Source of the DNA: Poseidonocella pacifica
GTDB taxonomy: Bacteria > Pseudomonadota > Alphaproteobacteria > Rhodobacterales > Rhodobacteraceae
Reading direction: 5' to 3'
Length of the DNA stretch: 64,000 nt
Assembly: GCF_900111875.1 (NCBI RefSeq)
Contig: NZ_FOJU01000007.1
Span: 1-64,000, forward strand
Each line of letters begins with the position of its first letter. Position 1 is the stretch's first letter. Positions 9,789 to 19,794 of the stretch are shown here, piece after piece. Both the position numbers and the translations under genes were made by a program. The notes under the pieces were generated by a model, which saw only the letters and a list, made by a program, of their open reading frames with translations, was not told where the DNA came from and did no database searches.

Positions 9789-10316
9789 ATGACTGTCCGT
9801 ACGGCAGAACTCATAATGGCAATCGCCCTGTTGCTGGCCTCGCTCGGACTGATGGCCAACATCTACTTCGGCGATCTCAACATCGGCTGGGTGCCGGGCC
9901 GAGGCCCGGGTGCGGGTATGTGGCCGTTCTGGCTTTCGCTCGGGATGGCTCTGTCCTCCGTTGCGACCCTGTTTCGCTGGGTTACCGGGGCCACCCCGGA
10001 ATCGCGCAATACCGAGCCTTTCGTCGCGCCCGAAACGATCTTCCTCGTCAGCGTCTCGGCCATCTCAATCCTGGTGTTGCTGCTGATGATGACATTCATC
10101 GGCACTTACTTCGCGCTGATGATCTTCATGTTCTTCTTCGTGCGAGTGCTGGGCAAGCATGGCTGGGTGGCGACCATGGGAATGGTCATTGGAACGCCAG
10201 TCTTCGTCTACCTTCTGTTTGAAGTGGCGCTGACGAAGTACCTGCCCAAGGGGCTTCCGGTCTTCGAGGAGATGTTCCTCGCCGTCGACAACCTGCGCTA
10301 CGCGCTGTTCTACTAA
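9789..10316 (+). CDS. tctB: Tripartite tricarboxylate transporter small membrane subunit (TctB)
   Basis: A 175-residue inner-membrane protein with four predicted hydrophobic helices. The first is MAIALLLASLGLMANIYF, followed by the short loop RGPGAGMWPFWLS that marks the TctB family. It is the small subunit that pairs with TctA. ATG 9789 (MTVRTAEL) follows GGAGAAGAAAA and is better than the earlier in-frame ATG at 9729. tctA starts 11 bp downstream. Confidence 0.87.
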   Translation: MTVRTAELIMAIALLLASLGLMANIYFGDLNIGWVPGRGPGAGMWPFWLSLGMALSSVATLFRWVTGATPESRNTEPFVAPETIFLVSVSAISILVLLLMMTFIGTYFALMIFMFFFVRVLGKHGWVATMGMVIGTPVFVYLLFEVALTKYLPKGLPVFEEMFLAVDNLRYALFY

Positions 10317-10326
10317 GGACCCGGAT

Positions 10327-11844
10327 ATGGAAACCGTAATCACAGCACTGGGGTCGGGCCTTCTCGAGGCCTTCCAGCCGCTCAATCTCTTCATGATCTT
10401 TGCGGGATGTCTCGCGGGTCTTTTCGTCGGCTGCATGCCGGGCCTGGGATCCGTCAACGGGGTTGCGATCCTGCTTCCCGTGACGTTCCTCGTGCCGCCT
10501 ACCACAGCGATCATTTTCCTCGCCGCGCTCTATTATGGCGCAATGTACGGGGGGGCGATCAGTTCGATCACGCTCGGTATCCCCGGGGCTTCTACTGCGG
10601 TTGCTACTGTCTTTGACGGGCGACCCATGGCCCAACAGGGCAAGGCCGACAAGGCGCTAATGGCCGCCGCAATCGCCAGCTTCATCGGCGGTTCGGTGTC
10701 GATCGTCCTCTTCACCCTCTTCGCGCCTCCGCTTGCTGCGTTCGCGCTCAAGTTCGGGCCGCAGGAGGAGTTCGCGCTGATGCTACTCGCCTTCGCCACC
10801 TTCATCGGGCTCGGCGGAGACGATATACCCAAGACGATCTTCTCGATCCTACTCGGCCTTGTTCTTGCGGCTGTCGGCTTCGACATCATCTCCGGCCGTC
10901 CGCGCCTCATCTTCTTCGATATGGTCGAATTCCAGCGCGGGATTGGCTTCCTCGTGCTTGCCATCGGTGTCTACGGCGTGGGTGAGATGCTCTGGACGCT
11001 TGAGACGACCAAGGGCACGGTTCAGATGCACAAGGTCAACATTGGCTGGCAGCGGATGAAGGAGAACTTCAAGGACGTTAAGATCTACATCAACTCGACG
11101 TGGCTCGGCTCTTTCCTTGGGTTCTTCGTGGGTACACTGCCCGCAGCCGGGGCGACTCCTGCCGCGCTGATGTCCTATGGCCTGTCCAAGACGTTCTCCA
11201 AGGATCCCGACAGCTACGGCAAAGGGAACATCTCGGGCGTCGCGGCGCCGGAAGCGGCCAACAACGCGGCCTCTACCGGGTCCATGTTGCCAATGATCAC
11301 GCTCGGTATCCCCGGTTCGCCAACCACGGCGATCCTTCTTGGTGGGATGATCATCTGGGGTCTGCGCCCTGGTCCGCTCCTCTTCACCGAAAGCCCTGAT
11401 TTCGTCTGGGGTCTGATCGGGTCGATGTATGTGGCCAACTTTGTCACCGTGATCCTCAACATCGCGCTCATTCCGGTCTTCATCCGAGTTCTGGCGATGC
11501 CCTTCACGATGTTGACCCCGGTCATCTTCACGCTCTGCGTGCTTGGCGTCTTTGCCACGACTGACCGGATGTTCGACAACTGGTTGATGCTGATCATCGG
11601 TGTGATGGCTTACTTCCTGCGCAAGCTGAACTACCCGGTTGCGCCTGCGGTTCTCGCCATCGTACTTGGCCCGCTGGCTGAGCGGTCGCTGCGTCAGTCG
11701 CTGATTTCCAGCCAAGGCGACGCCATGACTTTCTTCGAGCGGCCGATCTCGCTGGTCTGTATCCTGATCGCGCTTCTTCTGGTGAGCTACCCGCTCATCG
11801 CCAAGATGCTGAAGAAGCGTAACGCGCAGCAACCGGCGCAATGA
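10327..11844 (+). CDS. tctA: Tripartite tricarboxylate transporter large membrane subunit (TctA)
   Basis: A 505-residue integral membrane permease with about 11-12 hydrophobic segments. It has the two duplicated signature loops of TctA: FVGCMPGLGSVNGVAILLP near the N-terminus and GFFVGTLPAAGATPAALMSYG in the middle. ITLGIPGAST and ITLGIPGSPTT are the matching second motifs. It transports the carboxylate captured by TctC using the ion gradient. The gene ends 13 bp before the stop of the convergent ScfR-like regulator. Confidence 0.92.
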   Translation: METVITALGSGLLEAFQPLNLFMIFAGCLAGLFVGCMPGLGSVNGVAILLPVTFLVPPTTAIIFLAALYYGAMYGGAISSITLGIPGASTAVATVFDGRPMAQQGKADKALMAAAIASFIGGSVSIVLFTLFAPPLAAFALKFGPQEEFALMLLAFATFIGLGGDDIPKTIFSILLGLVLAAVGFDIISGRPRLIFFDMVEFQRGIGFLVLAIGVYGVGEMLWTLETTKGTVQMHKVNIGWQRMKENFKDVKIYINSTWLGSFLGFFVGTLPAAGATPAALMSYGLSKTFSKDPDSYGKGNISGVAAPEAANNAASTGSMLPMITLGIPGSPTTAILLGGMIIWGLRPGPLLFTESPDFVWGLIGSMYVANFVTVILNIALIPVFIRVLAMPFTMLTPVIFTLCVLGVFATTDRMFDNWLMLIIGVMAYFLRKLNYPVAPAVLAIVLGPLAERSLRQSLISSQGDAMTFFERPISLVCILIALLLVSYPLIAKMLKKRNAQQPAQ

Positions 11845-11856
11845 CCTGCCTCGGCG

Positions 11857-13263
11857 TCAACTTTCGTGGCGCGTGCTGCCGCGACGGTTGGCGTCGATGG
11901 GAAGGTCAATGAAAAGAGGCTGGTGGGCCCGCTGAGAGCAGGCCTGCCGGGGACAGAGATGACAGTTGATCCCGATGGGCGCATATAGCCGGGGATCATC
12001 CATTTTGTAGCTCGATGCATAGCGGATCTTTTGAGCGTGTTCCGCGGCGCATCCCAAGGCCAGGGTCAAACGCCTGTCCTGAGTTTCCTCGCTGAACACC
12101 GGACGATGCACCGTTCGGCTGATGGTGAAGAAGCGTTGTGAATCCGGCATCTCCACAAATTGCGGCATGATGACCCCGGGCGTGTAGAACGCCGTGTGGA
12201 TGTTCCAGACAGGGCAGGACCCGCCGTATTCCGCAAGGTTGAAGGATGTCGCATTGAACCGCTTGGTGACATTCCCCGCGCGATCCAGCCTGATGAAAAA
12301 GAAGGGAACGCCGCGCGCGCCCTCCCGTTGAAGGGTCGTCAGGCGCTGGCACACCTGCTCGAACGAGACGCCAAAAGCCGCGGCAATGCGATCAATGTCA
12401 TAGGCGGCGGCCTGTGCCTCTTCCAGGAATGCCGCATAGGGCATGAGGAAGGCGGCGGCGAAATAGTTGGCGAGTTCCACCCTTAGACGGGGGAGGGCCT
12501 GTGTCGAGCGGATGCCACTTTCATCGACAATCCGGGCGATCAGGGGATTGAACTGAACCAGCGCCAACACATGGGCAAGCTGGAACGTCCGGTTCTCCGA
12601 GTTGAGCGCCTGACTCAGATAGACGGTTCGCTTCGCTTCGTCATAGAACCGCAGCACGTCATTCATCTCATCGATCCGCCGCACCACGACGTCGATACCG
12701 TGGTTATCCCGGAGAATATCACGAAGCGTTCCGAAGAGGTTTTCCCGAGCCACCGGATGTTCGGCCGGAACCGATTCGGCGGCCTCCTCAAGGTCGGGGA
12801 AATGGTTGTGATGATCTCGAAAGAAATCGTGAATCACAGTCTCCGGCGAAGATTTCAGAAGCTCATCCGCTTGTGCGTCGCCGCGATAGCGCATGATGAT
12901 ATCGAGCGCGGTTCGGTGAGATTTGTAAAGTTGCAGAAATTGGTCGACGAACCGAGGCGCATGATCAATCGCGCCGCGCAGCTCCGGCAGGGCCGGGCGC
13001 TCTCCGGGGAAGGTCGGGTCCTCAAGCGCTTGACGTAACTCGGCCAGGAGACGCGCGGTATCGTCCTTGGCTAGATCTCTCCAGTCTACACTGTAAGTCT
13101 CTGAAATCGCCATCAACATTTGGACTGACAGAGACCTCTGGTTGTTCTCCAGCAGATTGATATAGGCCGGGCTTACACCCAGCGCACGAGCCATTTCGGC
13201 TTGGGTTTGTTTGCGGCTCCGGCGCAACTCCCGCAAGCGCGGACCAATCAGGGTTTTACTCAT
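11857..13263 (-). CDS. ScfR-type XRE regulator (short-chain fatty acyl-responsive family)
   Basis: A 468-residue regulator. An N-terminal XRE helix-turn-helix (about residues 8-60, KQTQAEMARALGVSPAYINL) is followed by an IrrE-like region that lacks an HExxH zinc motif. The C-terminal DUF2083-type domain contains the conserved cysteine cluster NCHLCPRQACSQR. The family includes RamB, PccR and MccR, which sense acyl-CoAs such as propionyl-CoA. Here it is divergent from the predicted oxalyl-CoA reductase gene, so an acyl-CoA of the oxalate/glyoxylate branch is a reasonable effector guess. The start is ATG at 13263. Confidence 0.87.
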   Translation of the reverse strand: MSKTLIGPRLRELRRSRKQTQAEMARALGVSPAYINLLENNQRSLSVQMLMAISETYSVDWRDLAKDDTARLLAELRQALEDPTFPGERPALPELRGAIDHAPRFVDQFLQLYKSHRTALDIIMRYRGDAQADELLKSSPETVIHDFFRDHHNHFPDLEEAAESVPAEHPVARENLFGTLRDILRDNHGIDVVVRRIDEMNDVLRFYDEAKRTVYLSQALNSENRTFQLAHVLALVQFNPLIARIVDESGIRSTQALPRLRVELANYFAAAFLMPYAAFLEEAQAAAYDIDRIAAAFGVSFEQVCQRLTTLQREGARGVPFFFIRLDRAGNVTKRFNATSFNLAEYGGSCPVWNIHTAFYTPGVIMPQFVEMPDSQRFFTISRTVHRPVFSEETQDRRLTLALGCAAEHAQKIRYASSYKMDDPRLYAPIGINCHLCPRQACSQRAHQPLFIDLPIDANRRGSTRHES

Positions 13264-13393
13264 GTTTACATCATTACATATAATACGAATGTAGTCTTCA
13301 CTCTATACACATTAACACGAAATTCGTAGGGTTTTTTCCGAAACCGTTCTATGTAGGGTTAAGCAATAAAATTACTCGACGGAGGAGAACACC
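13264..13393. promoter_or_regulatory. Divergent promoter region, scfR-like / panE2
   Basis: This AT-rich 130-bp region lies between the two divergent starts. It contains an 8-bp direct repeat, GTAGGGTT, at 13326-13333 and 13353-13360 (27 bp apart), in the half nearer panE2. The repeat is a candidate regulator site, but nothing else supports it. A good GGAGGAG ribosome site ends the region before panE2. Confidence 0.3.
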
Positions 13394-14446
13394 ATGGCAC
13401 GTAAAATTCTTGTTCTCGGCGCCTCATACGGCTCGCTACTCGGCACCAAGTTGCTCATGGCGGGTCATGATGTGACCTTGGTATGCCGCAAGGCGACCGC
13501 AGATCTCATCAATTCCGAGGGGACCGAGGTACGCATCAAACTGCGTGACGAAGACGAGCCACGGGCGTTCCGTTCGGCAGAACAGCCCGGAACCCTTGAT
13601 GCCGTGACGCCGGCGGATGCCGATCCAGCAGCCTATGATCTCGTGGCTCTGGCCATGTCCGAGCCGCAATACGGGACGGATGAGATCATGCGCCTCATGA
13701 AGCGGATTGCCGACGCGCGAGTGCCTTGCCTCTCGATCATGAACATGCCGCCGCTGCCCTATCTGGCGCGTATTCCGGGCCTCGATGCGAGCAAGCTGGA
13801 GCGCGCATTCAATTGCCCCGAAGTCTGGAGTGCGTTTGAGCCCGGTCTCGTGACCCTATGCAGCCCCGATCCGCAGGCCTTTCGCCTGCCAGAGACGGGG
13901 CAGAACACGCTTCACGTCGGGTTGCCGACCAACTTCAAGGCCGCGCCCTTCGAGAACCCCGAACATACGGCGATGCTGCGTGAGCTTGAGGCCGATATCG
14001 CCGCGCTCGAGATCGACGGCAAGGACATCCCGGTCAAGTTGCGGGTCTATGACTCGCTCTTCGTTCCCTTTGCGAAGTGGGCCATGCTCCTCACTGGCAA
14101 CTACCGCTGTATCCTGCCCGATGGCGCACAGTCGATCCGCGATGCGGTGCATGGAGATGTGAAAACCTCCGAGCAAATCTACAAGCAGATCGGCCAGATC
14201 GTTGTCTCTTTGGGCGCGGACGAAGAAGATCAGGTGCCGTTCCTGAAGTACGCCAAGGCGGCGCAGGGCCTGTTGAAGCCGTCATCGGCCGCACGTGCAA
14301 TCGAAGGCGGATCCGCTGAGATTGAGCGCGTCGACCTGCTCGTCAAGCTGATCGCGGACCAACTCGGTGTGGCCATCCCGGCGGTCGAGCGTACCGCCGA
14401 AACCGTCAGCCAGCGTCTGGCCCAGAACAAGCGCGCGGCCGCCTAA
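13394..14446 (+). CDS. panE2: PanE2-type ketopantoate reductase homologue, predicted oxalyl-CoA reductase
   Basis: A 350-residue NAD(P)-dependent reductase of the ketopantoate reductase/ApbA superfamily. The Rossmann nucleotide motif reads [15 protein letters not shown], a G-A-S-Y-G-S variant of GxGxxG, with a C-terminal helical domain from about 190. In Methylobacterium extorquens a PanE2 homologue was reported to reduce oxalyl-CoA to glyoxylate, the main route of oxalate assimilation. The context of oxc/frc upstream and glyA and serine-glyoxylate aminotransferase immediately downstream fits that role much better than pantothenate synthesis. Family membership is seen; the exact reaction is inferred. 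Confidence 0.75.
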   Translation: MARKILVLGASYGSLLGTKLLMAGHDVTLVCRKATADLINSEGTEVRIKLRDEDEPRAFRSAEQPGTLDAVTPADADPAAYDLVALAMSEPQYGTDEIMRLMKRIADARVPCLSIMNMPPLPYLARIPGLDASKLERAFNCPEVWSAFEPGLVTLCSPDPQAFRLPETGQNTLHVGLPTNFKAAPFENPEHTAMLRELEADIAALEIDGKDIPVKLRVYDSLFVPFAKWAMLLTGNYRCILPDGAQSIRDAVHGDVKTSEQIYKQIGQIVVSLGADEEDQVPFLKYAKAAQGLLKPSSAARAIEGGSAEIERVDLLVKLIADQLGVAIPAVERTAETVSQRLAQNKRAAA

Positions 14447-14458
14447 GAGCCAGCGCAA

Positions 14459-14481
14459 CGGGCGCGCACTGGGCGCGCCCG
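14459..14481 (+). terminator. Hairpin between panE2 and glyA
   Basis: CGGGCGCGC pairs perfectly with GCGCGCCCG (9 bp) around a 5-base loop, 12 bp after the panE2 stop. It lacks a T-run, so partial termination or transcript processing between panE2 and glyA is more likely than a complete stop. Confidence 0.45.
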
Positions 14482-14510
14482 ACCCAACCCTGAGGGGAGA
14501 GATCCAACAG

Positions 14511-15821
14511 ATGGAAGACTTTGCAACGCCTGTGGGCGCACGGGGAAGCTTTTTCTCCGACCACGTGGAAACCAGTGACCCACACATCGCGGCCTCGGTC
14601 CGCCGGGAGTTTGTTCGCCAGCAGGATGAGATTGAACTCATCGCGAGCGAGAACATCGTCTCTCGTGCGGTGCTTGATGTCGCGGGTAGCGTACTGACCA
14701 ACAAATACGCCGAAGGGTATCCCGGGCGCCGCTACTATGGCGGCTGCGAATTCGTTGATGAGGTCGAAACCCTCGCCATCGACCGGGCTTGTGAACTCTT
14801 CGGCTGCGGCTTCGCCAATGTGCAGCCCAATTCGGGAAGCCAAGCCAATCAAGGCGTCTTCCTCGCCTTGATCCAACCCGGTGACACGATCCTTGGCCTG
14901 AGCCTCGATGCGGGCGGGCATCTGACCCACGGGGCAAAGCCGAACCTTTCGGGGAAGTGGTTCAATGCGGTGTCCTACGGCGTTGATCCCGACACCCACC
15001 AGATCGACTATGAGCGCGTCGCCACCTTGGCCATTGACCATCGCCCCAAGATCTTGATCGCGGGTGGGTCCGCCTATCCGCGTCACATCGACTTTGCCCG
15101 GATGCGCGAGATTGCCGACAGCGTCGGCGCATATCTCATGGTGGACATGGCTCATTTCGCAGGTCTTGTCGCGGCGGGACTGCACCCATCGCCATTCCCC
15201 CATGCGCATGTCGCGACGACGACGACGCACAAGACCTTGCGGGGTCCTCGTGGTGGCATGATCCTCACGGATGACGAAGTGATCGCCAAGAAGATCAATT
15301 CGGCGATTTTCCCCGGCCTTCAGGGCGGGCCGCTAATGCACGCCATAGCCGGGAAGGCGGTTGCCTTTGGTGAGGCACTGCACCCAAGCTTCAAGGACTA
15401 TGCCAAACAGGTGATCGACAATGCCGCGGTGCTCGCGGCCAAGCTGGAGGAGGCCGGATTTGCCATAGTCTCCGGCGGCACCGACACTCATCTGATGCTG
15501 GTCGATTTGCGCCCCAAAGGGATCACGGGCAACCTTGCGGAGAAAGCCTTGGGTCGCGCCCACATCACCTGCAACAAGAACGGCGTTCCAAACGATCCTG
15601 AAAAGCCGACCGTGACCAGCGGCATCCGTCTCGGCACGCCTGCGGGCACGACACGGGGTTTCGGCACCGAAGAGTTCACCAGGATCGCCGAGATGATCAC
15701 GACCGTCCTTAACGGGCTTGCCGAAAATGGCCCCGAAGGAAACGGCGCGGTCGAAGAGGCCGTGAAGATGGAAGCCATCGCGCTTTGCCGTGCCTTCCCG
15801 ATTTACCAAGACAGCCATTGA
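14511..15821 (+). CDS. glyA: Serine hydroxymethyltransferase
   Basis: A PLP enzyme of 436 residues that interconverts glycine plus methylene-THF with serine plus THF. The PLP lysine is Lys241 in [14 protein letters not shown], preceded by [13 protein letters not shown] and the N-terminal [17 protein letters not shown] 14511 (MEDFATPV) is chosen because it follows GAGGGGAGAGATCC and matches family length. The longer in-frame ORF from 14367 overlaps panE2. Placed between panE2 and the aminotransferase, it would consume glycine made from glyoxylate and the C1 units made by fhs. It may be a pathway-dedicated second copy. Confidence 0.95.
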   Translation: MEDFATPVGARGSFFSDHVETSDPHIAASVRREFVRQQDEIELIASENIVSRAVLDVAGSVLTNKYAEGYPGRRYYGGCEFVDEVETLAIDRACELFGCGFANVQPNSGSQANQGVFLALIQPGDTILGLSLDAGGHLTHGAKPNLSGKWFNAVSYGVDPDTHQIDYERVATLAIDHRPKILIAGGSAYPRHIDFARMREIADSVGAYLMVDMAHFAGLVAAGLHPSPFPHAHVATTTTHKTLRGPRGGMILTDDEVIAKKINSAIFPGLQGGPLMHAIAGKAVAFGEALHPSFKDYAKQVIDNAAVLAAKLEEAGFAIVSGGTDTHLMLVDLRPKGITGNLAEKALGRAHITCNKNGVPNDPEKPTVTSGIRLGTPAGTTRGFGTEEFTRIAEMITTVLNGLAENGPEGNGAVEEAVKMEAIALCRAFPIYQDSH

Positions 15822-15839
15822 TAGAAAGCGGAGGAAATT

Positions 15840-17030
15840 ATGTCAGGTTTCAAAGGATTGGCCGTACCCGGCCCAACTAACATGCCGTTCGAAATCCGCC
15901 GCGCGATGGATGTCGCGTTGGAAGATCACCGTGCGCCGGATTTCCCTGATTTCATCAAACCGCTGCTGGCGGATCTCAAGAAGGTGTTTCAGACCGAGAC
16001 CGGACAGGTTTTCGTCTTTCCGGGGTCGGGGACGGGCGGTTGGGAATCCGCCATCGCCAACACCCTCGCGCCCGGAGACACGGTGCTTGCGTCGATCTTT
16101 GGTCAGTTCTCCTATCTTTGGGTGGATATGTGCCGCAAATTCGGCCTGAACGTCGATGCGATAGAGTGCGAATGGGGCACGGGCGTTCCCGCCGACCTCT
16201 ATGAGCAGAAGCTTGCCGCGGACAAGGAACACAAGATCAAGGCCGTGCTCGTGACGCAAAACGAAACGGCGACGGGGGTGACCTCCGATGTGAAAGCCGT
16301 GCGCGAAGCGCTGGACCGGACAGGTCACCCCGCGCTCCTCTTCGTCGATGGGGTCAGCTCGATTGGCTCCATTGATTTCCGTCAGGATGAGTGGGGTGTC
16401 GATGTCGCGGTGTCCGGGTCGCAAAAGGGCTTCATGCTCCCGACCGGGCTTGCCATCGTTGGCGTAAGTCGCAAGGCGCTGGCTCATCGGCCTGAGGGAG
16501 GGCTGCCGCGCTGTTTCTTTGACTATCAGGACATGGCCAAGACCAACGCCGACGGCTTCTTTCCCTATACCCCGGCAACGACGCTACTTCGCGGGCTGCG
16601 GGCATCGCTCGACATGATCTTTGACGAAGGGCTGGAGAACATCTTTGCCCGGCATCATCGTCTTGCCGAAGGGGTGCGCCGCGCGGTCGATGCGTGGGGG
16701 ATGTCGCTGTGTGCGAAGGAGGCAAAGTGGAACTCGGACACGGTGAGCGCCATCGTCGTGCCAGAGGGATACAATGCAAACGACGTGATCCAGACGGCCT
16801 ATCACAAATATGATCTGTCGCTTGGCGCGGGGCTTTCGAAGGTCGCGGGCAAGGTCTTTCGGATCGGGCACCTTGGCTATCTCAACGAGATTATGGTGCT
16901 GCAAGCGCTTGGCGGGGCGGAACTTGCCATGCGCGATGTCGGCCTGCCATTCACGCCGGGGGTCGGGGTTGGCGCTGCAGTCGAATACTATGCCGCCACA
17001 GGTCAAGCCGAGGCACTGGCCGCTCAATAA
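15840..17030 (+). CDS. sgaA: Serine-glyoxylate aminotransferase
   Basis: A 396-residue class V PLP aminotransferase. Hallmarks are PGPTNMP at the start, VFVFPGSGTGGWESA, LFVDGVSSIGS and the PLP lysine Lys196 in VSGSQKGFMLPTGL. This family transfers the amino group of serine (or alanine) to glyoxylate, giving glycine and hydroxypyruvate, a serine-cycle step. It follows glyA by 18 bp and is the last gene of the oxalate assimilation operon. A palindromic terminator lies about 100 bp downstream. Hydroxypyruvate reductase is not in the window. Confidence 0.92.
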   Translation: MSGFKGLAVPGPTNMPFEIRRAMDVALEDHRAPDFPDFIKPLLADLKKVFQTETGQVFVFPGSGTGGWESAIANTLAPGDTVLASIFGQFSYLWVDMCRKFGLNVDAIECEWGTGVPADLYEQKLAADKEHKIKAVLVTQNETATGVTSDVKAVREALDRTGHPALLFVDGVSSIGSIDFRQDEWGVDVAVSGSQKGFMLPTGLAIVGVSRKALAHRPEGGLPRCFFDYQDMAKTNADGFFPYTPATTLLRGLRASLDMIFDEGLENIFARHHRLAEGVRRAVDAWGMSLCAKEAKWNSDTVSAIVVPEGYNANDVIQTAYHKYDLSLGAGLSKVAGKVFRIGHLGYLNEIMVLQALGGAELAMRDVGLPFTPGVGVGAAVEYYAATGQAEALAAQ

Positions 17031-17129
17031 CGTAACGCCGGGGTGCCGGCGCTCTCTTGCCGCGTTTGGCTCTCTCCCAGAGACGCGGCGGACCCTGGCG
17101 GGGCATTTTGCGCCCCGCTGAAAAGCGAA

Positions 17130-17155
17130 GGCCGCCCCGATGATCCGGGGCGGCC
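17130..17155. terminator. Bidirectional terminator between sgaA and katA
   Basis: GGCCGCCCCG pairs perfectly with CGGGGCGGCC (10 bp) around a 6-base loop, between two convergent genes. On the minus strand it lies 23 bp past the catalase stop and is followed by a short T-rich stretch, so it mainly serves katA. Confidence 0.7.
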
Positions 17156-17178
17156 AAATCTGTTCAAGCAGGCCGTGT

Positions 17179-18678
17179 TTATTCGGCCGCTTGCGTCGGA
17201 GTGTCATCCGTGACCGGGATGGCGTTGTCGTCACCCGCAGTTTTCACCGCCTCGCGCACACCCGCCTCATAATCGGGATGCACCCGGCCGAGAACGGCGA
17301 ACCAACGCTCCTTCACAGGGTCGGAGCATGGGCCCATCGCTGCTGCCATGTTCTGATGCAGACGGCGACGTTCATCATCGTCCAACACTTCGGCATACAG
17401 CTTGCGCGGCTGGACGTAATCGGCATCCTTGTCCTCTTGCGTATACCGGTCGGCGTCGCCGTGAATCCGCAGCGGTGGCTCGGCGACCGACGGATCGGGG
17501 CGCGCGCTTTCCTCGTACTGGTTCGGCTCATAATAGGCATCGGGGTGGCCCGTCATCTGCGGGAAGAACCGCATCGTGCCGTCCTTGTGATAGTGATGCA
17601 CGGCTGTCTTTGGCGCATTCGCAGGGAGCGCCTCGTAATGCGTGCCAAGGCGATAGCGATGCGCATCGGCATAGGCGAAGACACGGCCCTGCAACATCTT
17701 GTCGGGGCTGAACCCGATGCCAGGGATCTTGTTGGACGGTGAATAGGCCGCGTTTTCCACGAACTGCCAGTAGTTGTCGGGGTTCTTGTTGAACTCGAGC
17801 ATACCGACCGGGATCAGCGGGAACTGATCATGTGGCCAGACTTTCGTCAGGTCGAATGGGTTGAAGTCAAGCGTGGTGGCTTGCTCTTCGGGCATGACCT
17901 GAATGTTCAGCTCCCACTTCGGGAAGTTGCCCTCATCGATCGCGTTGAAGAGGTCTTCCTGATAGCTTTCGCGGGTTTTGCCGATCAGGCGTTCCGCCTC
18001 ATCGTTGGTGTAGTTCTTGATTTCCTGCTGGCAGCGGAAGTGGAACTTGACCCAGTGACGCTCGCCCTTGTCGTTCCACACCGAATAGGTGTGGGAGCCA
18101 TAGCCGTGCATGTGCATCGGGTTCACCGGGATACCGCGATCCGACATCAGGATCGTGACCTGATGCACCGATTCCGGCTGTGCCGCCCAGAAATCGAACA
18201 TCGCCTCTGGCGAGCGCAGGTTCGTCATCGGGTGGCGTTTCTGCGTCCGGATGAAGTCGGGGAATTTATAGGGGTCGCGGATGAAGAAGATCGGGGTGTT
18301 GTTTCCAACGACGTCCCAGTTGCCTTCTTCGGTGTAGAACTTGATGGAGAAGCCCCGCACGTCACGTTCGGCATCCGCCGCGCCCATCTCACCGGCGACG
18401 GTGGACCAACGGGAGAGGATGTCGCAGGTGTTGCCGACCTTGGAGAAGATCTTTGCCGTGGTGTATTGGGTGATGTCGTGGGTCACGGTAAAGGTGCCCT
18501 GTGCGCCCCAACCCTTGGCGTGGACCACGCGCTCGGGGATGCGCTCGCGGTTCTGGTGCGCCAGTTTTTCGATCAACTGATAATCGTCAAGCATCACCGG
18601 GCCGCGTTCGCCGGCGGTCTTGCTTGTATCATTCGTGGGCATCGGTGCGCCGGCTGTGGTCGTCAGTCGCTTCGACAT
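17179..18678 (-). CDS. katA: Monofunctional haem catalase
   Basis: A 499-residue small-subunit catalase that dismutates H2O2. The active-site block [20 protein letters not shown] contains the catalytic His, and the distal Asn lies in [18 protein letters not shown]. The proximal haem ligand region reads [17 protein letters not shown], with His in place of the usual Asn after Gly. I start at ATG 18678 ([10 protein letters not shown]), preceded by AGGAAG. The open frame runs to 18816, but that extension overlaps the oxyR start and has no family similarity. The divergent oxyR 103 bp away points to peroxide induction. Confidence 0.95.
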   Translation of the reverse strand: MSKRLTTTAGAPMPTNDTSKTAGERGPVMLDDYQLIEKLAHQNRERIPERVVHAKGWGAQGTFTVTHDITQYTTAKIFSKVGNTCDILSRWSTVAGEMGAADAERDVRGFSIKFYTEEGNWDVVGNNTPIFFIRDPYKFPDFIRTQKRHPMTNLRSPEAMFDFWAAQPESVHQVTILMSDRGIPVNPMHMHGYGSHTYSVWNDKGERHWVKFHFRCQQEIKNYTNDEAERLIGKTRESYQEDLFNAIDEGNFPKWELNIQVMPEEQATTLDFNPFDLTKVWPHDQFPLIPVGMLEFNKNPDNYWQFVENAAYSPSNKIPGIGFSPDKMLQGRVFAYADAHRYRLGTHYEALPANAPKTAVHHYHKDGTMRFFPQMTGHPDAYYEPNQYEESARPDPSVAEPPLRIHGDADRYTQEDKDADYVQPRKLYAEVLDDDERRRLHQNMAAAMGPCSDPVKERWFAVLGRVHPDYEAGVREAVKTAGDDNAIPVTDDTPTQAAE

Positions 18679-18781
18679 GTGGCTACCTTCCTCTTGGATT
18701 GGAATCATTCCAGACGGACATTGACGTCCAGAACGAATAATTGCAAATTGTAGTTTCTTGGAAAAACGATAGGAAAATATT

Positions 18782-19705
18782 ATGGCTGTCACGCTCAGGC
18801 AGTTGGAGTATTTCATCGCCTTGGCGCGTCACGGAAATTTCGGACGCGCTGCGGCTGAGGTGCACGTAAGCCAGCCCGCCCTGTCGGTACAGATCCGCGA
18901 TCTTGAGCGGCACCTTGGTGGGCCATTGGTGGAGCGAAAGGCCCGCAGTGCCGTTCTGACATCATTCGGACGACAGGCGCTGGCCTATGCGGAACGGATC
19001 ATTTCAGAGGTGGCTCAACTGGAGGAGGCGGCGAGGTGGCGTGGCGGACTGGCCGGGCATTTGCGGTTGGGAATAATTCCAACGGTCGCGCCGTATATCC
19101 TGCCGGGCGCGCTCGAGGCTCTGCGCACGCGCGACATTTCTCTTGATGTGCAAGTCACGGAGGCCAAAACCGAACGGTTGATCCGCGACCTGCACTCCGG
19201 GGCGCTGGATGCCATTGTGATCGCGGTGCCGTTCGGCCATGCCGGGCTGGTAGAGGAGACGCTCTTCGAAGATCGGTTCCTCCTTGCGGGAAGTGCCGGG
19301 CGACTGGATGCCGTTGGCGGCGGGGCAGAGGCGCTGCGCCCTGCATCAATCGGGCAGAGCCAGCTTTTGTTGCTCGAAGATGGTCATTGCCTCACCGATC
19401 AGGCGCTGGAGGTGTGCAGCGTCGATCGCGGGGCTGGGCAGATCAATCTCGGCGCCTCGTCTCTTGGGACGCTCTGTCGGATGGTCGAGGCTGGGTTCGG
19501 GTTGACCCTGCTCCCTGAACTTGCGCTTGCCGCAGAGAGTACCGCGGCCCCCCGAATGGAAACCCGGCGGTTTGTCGGGGATGAACCTGCGCGGGAGATT
19601 GGCCTCGTCCGCCGCGCGGGCAGCGTGGATGATGGGTGGTTCACCGATCTGGCCGACGTGCTCCGCAGTGTCGGTGAAGCCCTTGTCGCGCAAACCCGCG
19701 CATGA
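18782..19705 (+). CDS. oxyR: OxyR, hydrogen peroxide-sensing LysR regulator
   Basis: A 307-residue LysR protein. The N-terminal helix-turn-helix is [23 protein letters not shown]. The sensor domain carries the two redox cysteines Cys203 and Cys212 in [15 protein letters not shown], spaced nine apart as in Escherichia coli OxyR (Cys199/Cys208). This identifies it as a peroxide sensor rather than a generic LysR protein. It is divergent from katA, its likely target. The start ATG at 18782 lies just after GATAGGAAAA. Confidence 0.9.
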   Translation: MAVTLRQLEYFIALARHGNFGRAAAEVHVSQPALSVQIRDLERHLGGPLVERKARSAVLTSFGRQALAYAERIISEVAQLEEAARWRGGLAGHLRLGIIPTVAPYILPGALEALRTRDISLDVQVTEAKTERLIRDLHSGALDAIVIAVPFGHAGLVEETLFEDRFLLAGSAGRLDAVGGGAEALRPASIGQSQLLLLEDGHCLTDQALEVCSVDRGAGQINLGASSLGTLCRMVEAGFGLTLLPELALAAESTAAPRMETRRFVGDEPAREIGLVRRAGSVDDGWFTDLADVLRSVGEALVAQTRA

Positions 19706-19794
19706 AATTGAGCATGGCAGCTTTGCGTTTGGCTTGGGTGGAAATCCGGGCGCGAAACGGCTAGGAGGGGAACAGGATTCGTGAGGACCAGCAG

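Noticed and set aside
14367-14510. N-terminal extension of the glyA reading frame
   Set aside because: The added 48 residues overlap panE2 and look like its shadow; ATG 14511 has a ribosome site and matches the family start.
18679-18816. 46-residue extension of catalase
   Set aside because: It crosses the oxyR start region, has no family similarity and no ribosome site, while ATG 18678 has one.
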